A stretch of DNA of 16,022 nt from Baffinella frigidus (Eukaryota > Cryptophyceae > Cryptomonadales > Baffinellaceae). Positions within the stretch are counted from its first letter, which is position 1. Each line of letters opens with the position of its first letter. Below the pieces are notes generated by a model. It had not been told where the DNA came from. It made no database searches and worked only from the letters and a program-made list of their open reading frames with translations. Of this stretch, positions 1 to 12,200 are shown piece after piece. Both the position numbers and the translations under genes were made by a program. The stretch is from NCBI GenBank assembly GCA_026770585.1, contig MU646370.1:968723-984744 (forward strand). Direction: 5' to 3'.

Positions 1-135
1 TAAACAATACACCATAAACCATAGACTAAAAACCATGAACCATAAACCATAAACCATAAACCATAAACCATAAACCATAAACCATAAACCATACACCATA
101 TACCATATACCATACACCATAAACCATAAACCACA
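1..135 (+). repeat. CCATAAA heptamer array
   Basis: An almost uniform run of CCATAAA, with some CCATACA and CCATATA, a one-base variant of the plant/algal telomere unit CCCTAAA. Presumed intronic, as exon 1 follows at 184 and starts in the middle of a domain. Confidence 0.9.
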
Positions 136-183
136 ACCCATGAACCATAAACCACAAAGCGTAAACCCTGATGACGGAAGCAG

Positions 184-264
184 GGTATCGGGGTTCGGCC
201 GTCGAGCAGCACAGGAGGATTCCTCGGGAGGAGCAGACTCTCTTCGGAGCCCTCGCAAATTCAG
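184..264 (+). CDS. Exon 1: GAF1, G-x-x-G helix region
   Basis: There are 27 codons in phase 0 between a GCAG acceptor (180-183) and a CAG|GTTTAG donor at 265. The peptide includes GGFLGRSRLSSEPSQIQ, which fits the GAF stretch G-I-x-G...TGE-P-x-x-I. It joins without shift to exon 2, which starts EEDAEG. The domain begins in mid-fold, so earlier exons must lie upstream of the window. The donor itself is part of a TTTAGGG-like repeat. Two other frames are also open, so the choice rests on the GAF fit and on phase. Confidence 0.6.
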
Positions 265-3200
265 GTTTAGGGTTCAGGGGTTAGGTGATGCATATTTTGA
301 GGGGGTTAGGGTGTGGGGTCCAGGGTTCAGGGTGTAAGTGATCCTTGTGTTGAGGGGTATGGGGTGTAGGGTTGAGGGGTGAGGTGGTCCTTGGGTTGAG
401 GGGTGAGGGTCCCTGAGAGGAGCATCTCGAAGTGCGTCCCTACAAGCGGAAACACTCGAAAATCCGAGCCCCAACCCTCAACGAAACCCCAACCCCCAAT
501 CCCTACCACTCAAACCCTAATTCCAAAACTCGAAAGCTGAAACCCCAATCTCTAATCCATGTCCTCTATTCCCGCAACCTGAATCCCTCATCCGTGTCCC
601 TTATCTCATAACCCATATCTCCTGTCCCCTAAACCCTATCGGATGAACAGGAGGAGGATGCAGAGGGGGTATTCGACCCGCGGCTTCTCACGTCCGGCCT
701 CGCCTTCGGTACCTTCTGCACCCCAACCCCTCAACCCGGACACCTTACACCCCGAACCCTGAACCCTGAACCCCGAACCCTGAACCCTGAACCATAAACC
801 CCAACCGCTCAACCCTACACCCTAAACCCTGCACCCTGAACCCTAAACCCTAAACCCTAAGCCCCAACCGCTCAAACCTGCACCCTACTTCCTACACCCT
901 ACACCCTACGCCCCAAACCCTATACCCTACGCCCCCAACCTTAAACCCTAAACCGTGCATCATCAGCCCGAAACTCCAACCCCTACACCATAAACGCTCA
1001 ACTCTGAACCCTGAACCCTGAAACCTACATGATAATCGGTAAGTGGTAACCGCTCGCGCAGGCGGGGACGGGGAGGTATCGCGAGTGGAGAGCATGCTTG
1101 CCGTGCCTGTCCTGGGCGTCAAGGGCGAGGTCTCCCTCCATCTTCCATCATTCTTTGTGGAACCTGATACGCCGTGTCATGAGGGGCCCACTTTGTTCCT
1201 CAGTTAGAGATGCCAGAAAGAACTTAGACATGGCCGTTGCGGGGGTGGTGTGACGGGCGTGTGGATGTCATGAGCAATGGCTCTCTCTCGCTCGCGGGGT
1301 GCAGGTGGTGGCGGTGCTGCAAGCCCTCCATCCTCAAAAGAACGCCTTCCGCCAACGTACTCCCTCAACCCTAAACCCTAAACCCTAAACCCCAAACCCG
1401 AAACCCAACAGCCTAAACCCTAAACCCAACACCTAAACCCTCGACCCACTCAACCCTGACCCCTCCTCCCCACACCAGGGCACCTGACGCTGGTATCGAT
1501 GTACGCGCGAATGCTGTCGGTGGCGTTGCAGAACCAGAAGCTGGCTGTCGCGAGGCTCCGTGACCTCCAACGAGGTCTGTCCCTGCTGCACTCCCAACAC
1601 TGCCCCCGCCTCACACCCCTTCCCACACTGAACCACCTGGAATCTGGCATCTATGGTATGTGATGCGCATCCAAAGCTCTCCTCGCCGACCGAGAACCTT
1701 TCGATCCTCAATCCTGAACCCTCAACCCTCAACCCTCAACCCTCAACCCTAAAGCCTAAACCCTAAACCCTCAACACCACATCCTAAACCCGAAACTGTA
1801 ATATGGAATGCCTCAACAGGGGTACCGGTAGACTGGCCGCGCGAGAAAGTGCACCTGGCACTCACCTCAGGCCGAAACCCAATCCCCCTCCACCCCCAAA
1901 CCCTACACTCTAAACCCTTAACTCTGAACCCGAAACCCTAAACTCTAAACCCGAAACCCTAAACTCTGAACCCCAAACCCCAAACGCTAACCCCTGAACC
2001 CTGGCCAGGCCTGAAGAAGCTGCTGGACTGTGAGAGTGTTGTGATCCACGAGCGCGCCGGCCCGTGGAACAAGGTCAAATCTCAGTCCCTAATCCCTTAT
2101 TCCTTATCCCCAATCCCCAATCCCTCATCCCTAACCACTAATCCGTATCTCCAATCCCTAATCCCCAATCACCAATCCCTAATCCCCAATCACCAATCTC
2201 TAATCCCTTATCCCTAATCCCTAATATGCAATCACGGATGCCTAATCGGAATGTGAACACCAGGTGGTGAGCCTGAAGCCCGGAGAAACGGGGATGCGAG
2301 AGTTCCCGCAAGACGTGGGCGTCGTCGGCTTCGTCCTCAAGGTTACCCCTGCACACCGGACTTTCAAGGCATTTTGAATAACCCTTAAGTGATAGGACCT
2401 ACGACCCTACGGTAGGCAATCCGTAGGGACTTGGGGGGGGTTCCTACGGATAAGGTAACGGGAAATGGGTTAGATTTGACCAGTTTTCCCCTGCCCGCTG
2501 TGTGGTGAGCGTTTAGTGTCACCCAGAATCGTCAACTTGCCAATAGTCAGCTAACCCGGCGGGTTCGCCCTTGAGCTCTACAAACGAGAACCCCCCCCGT
2601 GCCACTGCGCGGTTGACTGAACCTAGATGGGAGCATTTGTCCAGGGGCGATGTCTGATCCGGGCAATCTTTGTTCTTTGGCAACACTGGCGTTGGTCAAC
2701 AGACGTGCGGGGGACTCTTTGATCTGCTCCCCATCAGGTCCCAGTATGTACCGCTAGCCCTGAACGCTGAACGATGCACGCTGTGCAGAGTGGGAATGCG
2801 GTGATGTCGGAGCGGGCAGAGATGCTCCCGTCCTTCGACAGGCACACCCTATTCCCAAACCCGAAACCCAGAACCCCTGTGTGTCACCATCCCCACCCTC
2901 AATCCTAAATCCTAAAGCCTAAACCCCTAAAACCTAACCCTAAACCGCAAATGCGACAACAGGCAGATTGACCAGCCGAGTGGGAAGCAAGTGCGATCGC
3001 TGCTCTGCTGCCCGCTGCAGGTCCAGCCCCTAAACCAAAACCCTACACTCTTAACTCTCAACCCTCAAACCCCAGACTCCGAACTCCAAACTCCAAACTC
3101 CAACCCCCAAACCCCAAACCCCAAACCGTCTGTTTGGTTCGGGCATCGCAGCGCGGTGCCCCTCTGTGGTTGAGGGTTTCGGGTGCCGGGTTGAAGGTGA

Positions 3201-6200
3201 CTCAGCAACCTGACAGCGTGGTCCTGGTTCGCTGGCTGGGGAGCTGCCGGCACGATGGTTGCTGGCGGGTGTGCGGCAACGCGTTGCCCGCAAACCCTAA
3301 ACCCAAACCCTAAACCATAAACCCTACGCGCAGGACGGGTACTCGCACTGCAACGGGGTTGTGATGGCCACGCACAAGAGAGTCGGGTCATTCTCGCGGT
3401 CCGACGAGGCCCTCCTCAAGGCCCTCTGCGTCCAGGTTCTCACCACCATCAGATCTGCCCCCAACGAAGGAACACACGCTCGAGATCCATCTGCCCCAAC
3501 GAAGTAACACACGCGATCGATCAGCCCCCCTTATGACGCACGTCCGGAGTGTGCACGTGGTCGCGTCCCACAGGGCGTGCTGGGGATGGTGTCTCGTCCG
3601 AATGTGTGTGTGCTGAGGACGGGGTCTCGTCCGAATGTGTGTGTGCTGAGGTCGGGGTCTCGTCCGGAATATGCACCTGGTCACGTCCCATGGCATGCTG
3701 AGTTTCGCGGCCACGTCCAACACATGTCGAAAAAATGCACGCGACGCGCGCGCACAGGCAGACAGACAGACAAAGTCACACGAAGGCACACCCGAAGGCA
3801 CACACGAAGGCACACTCGGAGAGGAATCACACCACGTGAGGCGTGTCCTCCAAAATGTTTCATTCCGTGAAACGGTTTCATCCCATGCATCGGTCGTTGG
3901 AGAACCTCTATGCCCCTACGGATGGCCTACCGTAGGGTCCTCAGGAATATCGACGTATGGGTTATTGACTTGAGGCTGACCCCGTGCAGTACGGGGAAAT
4001 CCTGGCGTCGCGCGAGAAGTTCCAAGAGCTGCAACGCAACAACGAAACACTCTCCTTCCTCCTCTCCGCGTCCCGCTCTCTCTCCAGCCAGACCGCCCTC
4101 CCGGTACACCAGCCACCCATTCACTATCGACTATACACAATCAACCTTATTCTTCATGTTCACTATCATTTATACACTCTGCACTGCCAGAGACGCAAAC
4201 CGACTGAGGGGTATTCAGGGGATTGATGCCGTTCTCATTGATTTAAGAGTAGTTGGCACGCGGTATTGGACTGCGGTATTGGTCAGCGCTAGGGGTCCTC
4301 GAATAAGTTGCAGGAGGATTTCGCCAACCTGGTCAGAAACAATGCCAAACACCAGGCATCGACCCCTAACAGCCTGGGTTCCGCACAATCTCGTTTCATA
4401 TCTGCGGGGGCCCATGGGTTTCAGTAGCTAACAGCCCCCCCCCCCCCTTTGATGTTGCAGGACATTGTCTCGGCGGCGCAGAAGCTGGCGGCAGACCTGG
4501 TGAAGTGCGAAGCCAGCAACATCTTCGTCCATGATCCTGAGAACCGCAGCCTCTTCACCTTCCACCCCTCCGGACGCCTCATCAGGTTCAGGGATTGGGG
4601 TTTGGGGTTTGGGGGTTAGGCCCCTTTTACCCCTCCGGGTCCCTGAGCAGGTTTAGGGTTTAGGGTTTGGGGTTCAGCCTGAGGTGACGTCAGAAGTTGA
4701 AGCGCCTGTAAAGCGCGTCTTGGTTTCGAAGAGTGTGGGGGGGGCTTCATCTTGTTTCGAGGAGGCCCAACTCCTCTTTTAAATGTCGTTGTAGGAACAT
4801 TTCCAGGTTTGTGCGGGTCCTGGGCACGTTCCCTACCAAAACGCGATAGGGGACGTGACATATTTCCCCAAGAATTCCTACGCGTACAAATTGGGCGGTT
4901 TTAAAAAAGGACGTGGTCCGCCTCGAGTGAGTAGGCCCTGCCCTGATCTCTCTGGGCAAGCGATGGTCCGTGATCTCGCTGGGCAAGCGATGGTCCGTAA
5001 CAGCTCCGTTGCTTCACAGTACCTTCGCTCTTCCAAATCTTTCCTCGCGCTTCCTGATGTGAAATCGTGGCGCTCTTCACTGCCGAGGCGTGCGCGTGCT
5101 GTGTCCCGATCTCGGACGCCTTGCCTCACTGTCTGTCTGCCTGCCTGCCTGCCTCACTCACTCACGCGCTCGGTGCAGCGTGCCGATCTCGGATGCATCG
5201 GTGGTGGGCGTGTGCTTCTCCTTGGGCGAAGCTCTTCGCATCGAGGTTCAATCCCCTTCACGTTGTAGGGTCTAGGGTGTAGGGTGTAGGGTGGAGGGTG
5301 TATGGTCGTCTCGCAGCAAGGGGGCCCTCAACACTCAATGTAGACTTCTTGCATCCCCCTCTGGGGCACTCTACTGTTCTGTAAAGCAAAGCGCTGAGAT
5401 GAACCCGGTTCAGGTCTCTTACTTGCCCCTCTACCCCTAAACCCTAAACCCAAACCCTAAACCCTAAACCCTAAACCCTAAACCCTAAACCCTGAACCCT
5501 AAACTCTAAACCCTAAACCCAAACCCGAACCCAAACCGCAATGAACCAGGACGTGTACATGGACGAGCGGTTCAAGCGGCAGCGCAGCGCTCTGGTGGAG
5601 CAGGGGGGGAATGCTCTCTCTCGGGGGGGGGGGGCTGGTTTCGGGGAACGCCGGCAGTGCGCCATGCTCTGCTCGCCCGTCATCCGAAAAGGAGAGGTAC
5701 CCACCCACCTTGACCCATGATGGTGGTGCACACCCCCGCCGGGGTTTCAAACATCGCAACCAGTTCCTTGGGGTGGTTAGATAGGGCCCTGTGGTGTGGG
5801 GTTTAGGGTTCATTTCAGGGTTGGTGTGCAAGCGTGCCGGTAGGTCCTCGGAATCTGCCCAAAACTCTAAACTCTGAACTCTAGACTCTGAACTCAAAAC
5901 TCTAAACTCTAAACTCTGACCTCTAAACTCTAAGCCATAAACTTTAAACCCTACGCCCTGAATCCTCAACCCTAAACACCTAAGCGAGTGTGCGATGGTG
6001 TGTTGGCGCGTGAGACGCAAAGGAGAAGTGCAGCGAAGGTGTGCTCAGACTCGGGAGCCTGAAAAAAGGGAGTACGTGACATAATTTTTGAATCTAATGT
6101 GGAAACTCTTTTAATTAAAAAACTGGGTTTCAATGAAAATTACTGTACGTTTGCTTTAATATTACTGGGCATGATCGTTATGTGCAGTAAATTTTGTTGC

Positions 6201-9200
6201 CGGTCTTAAAAAATTAAGACAGTTTCCACATGAAATCCGGAATCCCGAAACCACTCGAGGGTGGAAGAGGGAGTATTTTAAATATGGGGTTGTTAAATTT
6301 AGTACCAGTCACGGGCAGGTTTGGTTACGTAGCTCAAGGAATTCCTTGAGCTACGTGACTAAATGCCCCTGTTTGTGTGAAAATTACTACAAACTTCTTC
6401 AAATAATTCATGTTTTAAAATGGTCACACTTCCAGCCTGGAGTGGAAGGATGGCGTGAGGCATATTTCTCTTGAGGCTCGAAAGATGCTTCGCAGGCGCG
6501 TGACTCGGCGCTGGTTGATGTGGGACAGAGGCAGAGACTTCTTCATTGACAACTAACTGTTCGGGGTCCGCTTAGTCATCGAGGTGATGTTAGCGGACCG
6601 GCCTCGCGCCATGGGAGTTTGAATTGCCTTGTTGGACAGGTTCTCGCGGTGGTGCAGCTGGTGAGAACATTCGACCCGTCTCTCTCTTCTCCCGCGGTAA
6701 TCTACTCGGAACGCCCTTTTGAATTGTATGGCCACTTTGTGCCACGGTAAGGGTGGGATGTGTAAAAGCCGTCCTTCCCAAAATTCCTTATTTCAGGCGG
6801 GAGGTCACGTTCCCCCGGAATATCCGGGGGAACGTGACCACTTATCAGCACAAAACGTACAACCAGCTGAGAACAACATTTGAAATAGTCCCTCTGCTGG
6901 CCTCGAGTGGAACTCAGTTGATTCCCAAAAAATATGTCTCTCTCTCTTTGTCGTCATTGTACCGTGCAAGTCGCTTTACAATAGAGCGGGTTTAGAGTTT
7001 AGGGGCTAGGGCCTCTCTCCGAGATCTTTCTCGCTTCGCTCGACCGCAGGGTTCCGTACACGAAGCCTAACCCCTGAACCCCTGAACCCCTGAACCCCTG
7101 AACCCCTGAACCCCTGAACCCCTGAACCCTAAACCCCAAACCCTGAACCTTAAACCCCCAACCCCCAACCCCAAACCCTTAACCCCAAACCCTAAATCCT
7201 AAACCCTAAACCCAAAATCCCAACCTCTAAACCCCAAACCTATCACGGCAGGGATCAGCGCAGGAGGCGTTTTCCGGGGCAGAGGAGCAGCGGCTTCAGG
7301 AGTTTGCACAGATGGTTGCCATGCCTAGCCTCAACGCGTTTCAGGTCTCCCACTACACACCCTAGGCCGCCCTTGCCCTTTTTTGACCTCCCTCTGGCGT
7401 GTCCCGACTGGAGTGTGTCCAAGAGACTCTTCGAAGAGCCTTTCCTTGTAGGGAAGGCTCAAAAAAGGGAAGGCGACAAGGAAAGGCTCTTGGAAGAGTC
7501 GGGACGTGCCCTCTTCGCGTTTCGGGGGCATATCCAGCCGCACAGCTACCAAGCCATTTTCGGGCCGATTTTACCCCGACTTTCTGCTGTCTTGTCCGTA
7601 GGAATCCCACCATATCCCTACGCTTTTGCCTACCGAAGGGTCGGAAGTCTTATCGATTAGGGATTATTCACCAAATCCCTTCGAAGCCCGCTGTGTGGAA
7701 GTACAAACTGGACGCGTGGGCAACTCCCGACATGTAAACATAGGCCAAGATGAGCCTTGATTGGAACCTAGGAGCCATGGCCCTGAGCGTCTGGTGTTGC
7801 AAAACAACACGCCGGGGTTGCGTTGTGTAAAGCAACTGACAGACAGAGGGTGGGTGCTGGTTCTGAGGGGTCCCGTCGTCGAGTGTCCCCCGCCTGGTGG
7901 CTACCTACCCCGGACAGCCTTTGTGGCTACCCCGGACACCGTGTGTACCAGGGCGACAAGTAGAGCGCACGCGGTAACTCCCCAAAACACTCTCACAAAT
8001 CAACACTCGTTCGTACAGTGGGAGAGCCTTGAAACCTGACGCATGGAGGCTCGGAACCTGACGGATGGCGTGTGTGTGGGTGGGACGAACAGGCGAACCG
8101 TCCGGCATACCGCGTGCTCGATCTGGTGGATGACCTCTCGTTGCTCGCCTCCGAGGTTGAGGCCCCACCCCCAATTGCTCCAATACCTCCCATCGCCCCC
8201 TCCACCGGCGTACACCGAACCTGCATACACATGAACTTCGCACACGTGAACTGCGTACAAGGAAATTGCGTACAAAAGAATTATGTACAAAGGGACTGCG
8301 TTCAAGGGAACTGTGTGCAAAGGAATCGCACACAAAGAATCGCTCGTTGAGATTTCTGACGGGACAGGCTGTCCTGGCTAGTGTGCTACCATTTCAGAAA
8401 GACAATGCGGTCACGCTGCTACTATCGCAGGAGTACGGTGCCGCCGTGGTTGTATCATTCAACCAAGACATTGCAGCCATGGTGGCATCTTCATCGGGAT
8501 ATATTGCGCGGCCGTGTTGGTACCAACATGGCCACACGCAACGCATTTCTTGTTAGTACGGGGCATGTCCGATAAAAACACTCAAGGCCCCAGCGTATGG
8601 TGTTACCGGGCTGGTATGGTGTTACCTAGCACTGACATGGGGGTATCTCCGTGATTCTCAGGTGCGGAACCGGGAGGCGCTGCTGATCAACCTGAAGAGA
8701 ATCGTCCGCCAGAACCTCCTCTGCGAGAAGGTTCGTCGCCTCTCCTCGGATAAGCTTCATAACCTGCTGGTGCCAAACGTGGTCTGCGCTGTGGGGTCTG
8801 GTGTGCGTGAGGTTGCAGCTCTGGTGTGCGTGAGGTTGCAGCGGCCTTCACTCCCCACAGCGGTTGACGCGCAACTTTGTCGTCTTTCTCAAGTTGAAGT
8901 TTCAGTCGCGGGAACTGTCGTTCTGGAGCACAATTCAACTCACACCCAATGGCTGAAACCAAATTCTCGTAAACGCCAGGCGCATTCAAGCCCAATCGAA
9001 TCAATCGCTTGACTGAAATCCATTGAAATCAAATCAAATTAAAGCAATCGCTCAAGCGAAATCAAATGAGATGAAACGAATGAGATAAAAATTGAAATAA
9101 AATAACAGTTGGGGCATGGTGGGTGGCGGCAGGTGAACGTGTATTCGATCGACCTTGTGAGACAGGAGCTGACGATGGAGTCGCACCTTGCGCTCCAAGA

Positions 9201-12200
9201 TGACATGGATCACATCCAAGCCGAGGTGCACTACCAGCCCAACGTTTTTGCTCAAGTCAACCCGCATTGAACTTTTCAACTTCAGACAAAACTTTGCACT
9301 GACGACGGTCATCCTTCTACTTCCTATCTACTCTTCAGCCTAGAAATCAGTTTATAAAAAGTCCCTAGCGAGGCGTGGATGTATTCGCGTAAACCAGCCT
9401 GTCCGCCACAGAGTCGGAATGCCGGGAAACCCTGAATCCTAAACCCAAAACCCGAAACTCTGAACCCTGAACGGTAAATCCTTCATCGGCAGATCGACTC
9501 GGTGGCGGACGGGCTGTCTCCGCGCGCGGGCCACTCGGCGGAGGTCAACACTTAACCCCTGACCCCTTAACCCCAAACCCTAAACCCTACAACCTAATCA
9601 CTAAACCCTAAACCACAAACCCTAAACCCGAACCTTCAACCCCAAACCCCAAACCCCAATCCCTAAACCCTAATCTCTTAACCCTAAACCCTAACGCCTA
9701 CACACGAAAGCACAAACGCTGAACCCGAAAGGCCGAAGCAGGTGAAGGCCCGACGAGCGACGCTGGTCAAGGACCTGGAATTGATCAAGCGCAAGGCTGA
9801 GGACCTGGTCGCCCTAACTCCTAAACCCTCACCCCTAGACCCTGGACCCTGAACCCCAAACTCTCAACTCCAAACCCTAAACACTAAACCCTAAACCATA
9901 AACCTTAAAACCCGGAACCCGGAACCCGGAACCCGGAACCCGGAATCCGGAACCCGGAACCCGGAACCCGGAACCCGGGACCCTAAGCCCTACTTCAGAA
10001 AGTGCACAAGCGCTAAACCCTGCACGGGTGGCCGCAGGAAAACTCAGTGGTACGGATGCCGTTCGGGGTGGGCATCGCCGGACGCGTGGCCGCCACGGGT
10101 GGAAGTGCCAACCTCCGCGAGGTCTGTCGGACGCCCCTTCGCCAATCCATCACAATTGCTGGCCCCCTCTCGAATGCCACGGGTGCCAGTGCCAACCTCC
10201 GAGAGGTTGCCCAGGAGGGAACCCTGGGGGTTAGGGTTGAATTGAAGGAGTGAAGGGGTGAAGGGGTGCAGGTTCAGGGGTCGAGGTGGAGGGTTTGAGG
10301 TAGAGGAGTTGCAGGCCCCCTCTCGAATCCATCGGAGTTCTCATACGGCATACGGCTTGCTGGGTTTGGGGTGAAGCGGTTGAGGTTCAGGGTTCGGGTG
10401 GAGGGTTTGAGGTGGAGGGGTTATGGTCCTCTCGAATGCATCCGATCGAAGGTCCCACACGGCATCCGGCTTGCTGGCATGGTACACTTCTTGTCACATC
10501 CCGTCATGCTGCTGCACACCCCAACCCCCAACCCCTCAACCCTCAACCCTCAACCCCGACCTTGAAACCCCAAAGCCTCGACCGAACAACGACGCAGGTA
10601 ACGCGGCGGGAGGCACTGGAATCGGAGATGACCAGCGTCGGGGGGGGGGAGAGCAAGACGATGCTCTTGCACTGCGCGTATGACGCGACCGGCGAGATCG
10701 TCGCTCTCATCCAAGCCATCAATAAACGCCAGGTCCACACTCCGCACTGCAAAGTGGACCGGTCAGGTGAGGACTGTCACGTCCGGAATTAGTATCGGCC
10801 TCTGAGCGGGCGGTGCAAAACGTTACTACACAGATTTCGTGAATAGCCCATATGCGGATAATGCATTGGACCTTACGGTAGGCAAACCGGTAGGGGCATG
10901 GGGCTGTTCCTACGGTGACACGCACCTTCCGCGAAACAGGCGGAAGGTGTGGGGAGGGCGGCAATTCCACGCGCGACGACCCTGTGTGTCCGTAACCTGT
11001 TAGCATTCACGCGGTTCGCCCTGGTTGCGTTGCATCGGGATATTTCAGAACACATCCCGAACCTGTTATCACTTACGCGTTACACCCCGGTTGCGTTGGA
11101 CAGGGCATTTCCACGCGGGCCGACCAAATCCCTAACCTGTTAGCACTGACGCGGTCACCCCGGTTGGTTTCGACAGGGCAATTTCACGCGGGGCGACCAA
11201 ATGCAAAAAGCTGTCAGCAATCACGCGGTTTGGTTGACCCTGGTTGCGTTGGACAGGGCAATGTCACGCGGGCTGACCAAATGCATAACCTGTACTGACA
11301 GCAGGCTGGTTGGTGTGCACAGGGCAATTTTACGCGGGACGACGAACAGCTGCTGGCGCGCCTCTCCGGACAGGCTGGCATCATGCTCCGCCACACTGCC
11401 GTCGTTGCAGGCGAGCCGAGGGCTTACGGGTTGGGGGTTGGGGGTTGGGGGTTGGGGGTTTGGGGTTGCAGCCGGCAGGCTTTGGTGCTACTGTCTCTCA
11501 CTCCCTATCAATCGCTCTCCTTGTCTCACCCTCTCTCTCTCTCACTCTCTCACGCGGCTCCGCCAGACGGCTGTGGTCGCACGTGAGCCAGGTCAGCCAG
11601 GTCAGCCAGGTGAGCCAGGTGAGCCAGGTGAGCCAGGTGAGCCAAAAACCATCCACTATCTTTTCCTCTATTCATTACCCGCGCGCCTGGAATTGAATGA
11701 TGCACAAGTCTGCGAGCTGACAGGCCCACCTCGGATTATTCCGCGAGCATTCCAACGTCGTTTGCCTAAACCCGAAACCTGAAACCCGAAACCCTGAAGC
11801 CTCAACTGCTGACAGGGTTGGAGAAGGCAGCAGCAGCGCGCTTCCGAATTTCGGAGTTTGCCCTCCTGGTAGCCCTCCCACCTTTTCCTTGCTCCTTCTC
11901 ACCCCTTCATTTTAGAGAGGGTGGGTGGTGCTGGGCTCTGTCTCTCTATCTCTCTATCTTTCTATCTATCTATGTCTTTTTTTTCTCTCTCTCTCTCTCT
12001 CGCTCTCTCTCTCGCTCACGCGGGTCCCTCGTCTGGCGCGTTCCAACCACTTTTTGTCAGAGCTGGCATGATGCTCAGTGAGCATCATGCTGAGCGGTAA
12101 GTTGTGATGCTGAGCGGTAAGTTAGCGGGTGTCGCGCGTGGTGTTGGCAGGCAGGATGTTGCATGGCTGTGCTGACAAAGGTGCGTGGGGTTGGGGTGGT

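Noticed and set aside
410-455. Possible extra exon (EHLEVRPYKRKH or SISKCVPTSGNT)
   Set aside because: No usable donor, and exons 1 and 2 already join in phase with good GAF continuity.
3577-3870. ORFs over the 33-bp repeat
   Set aside because: Repetitive peptides with no family resemblance, and no splice-phase link to exons 11 and 12.
3910-4431. 173-codon ORF on the + strand
   Set aside because: It overlaps exon 12 in another frame and then crosses intron 12. The exon 12 frame gives the GAF linker and agrees in phase with its neighbours.
5499-6020. Minus-strand ORF of 173 codons
   Set aside because: Antisense to exon 15 and to the AACTCTA tract; periodic peptide in the repeat part.
7905-8333. 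Minus-strand ORF of 142 codons, and a + strand ORF with NCVQ-like periodic peptides
   Set aside because: Both are products of the 15-bp tandem repeat, whose period is a multiple of three.
9052-9312. Minus-strand ORF of 86 codons
   Set aside because: Shadow of exon 20 and the A-rich tract.
10962-11360. CRISPR-like array
   Set aside because: Units are directly adjacent with no spacers, vary in length and include an exon boundary.
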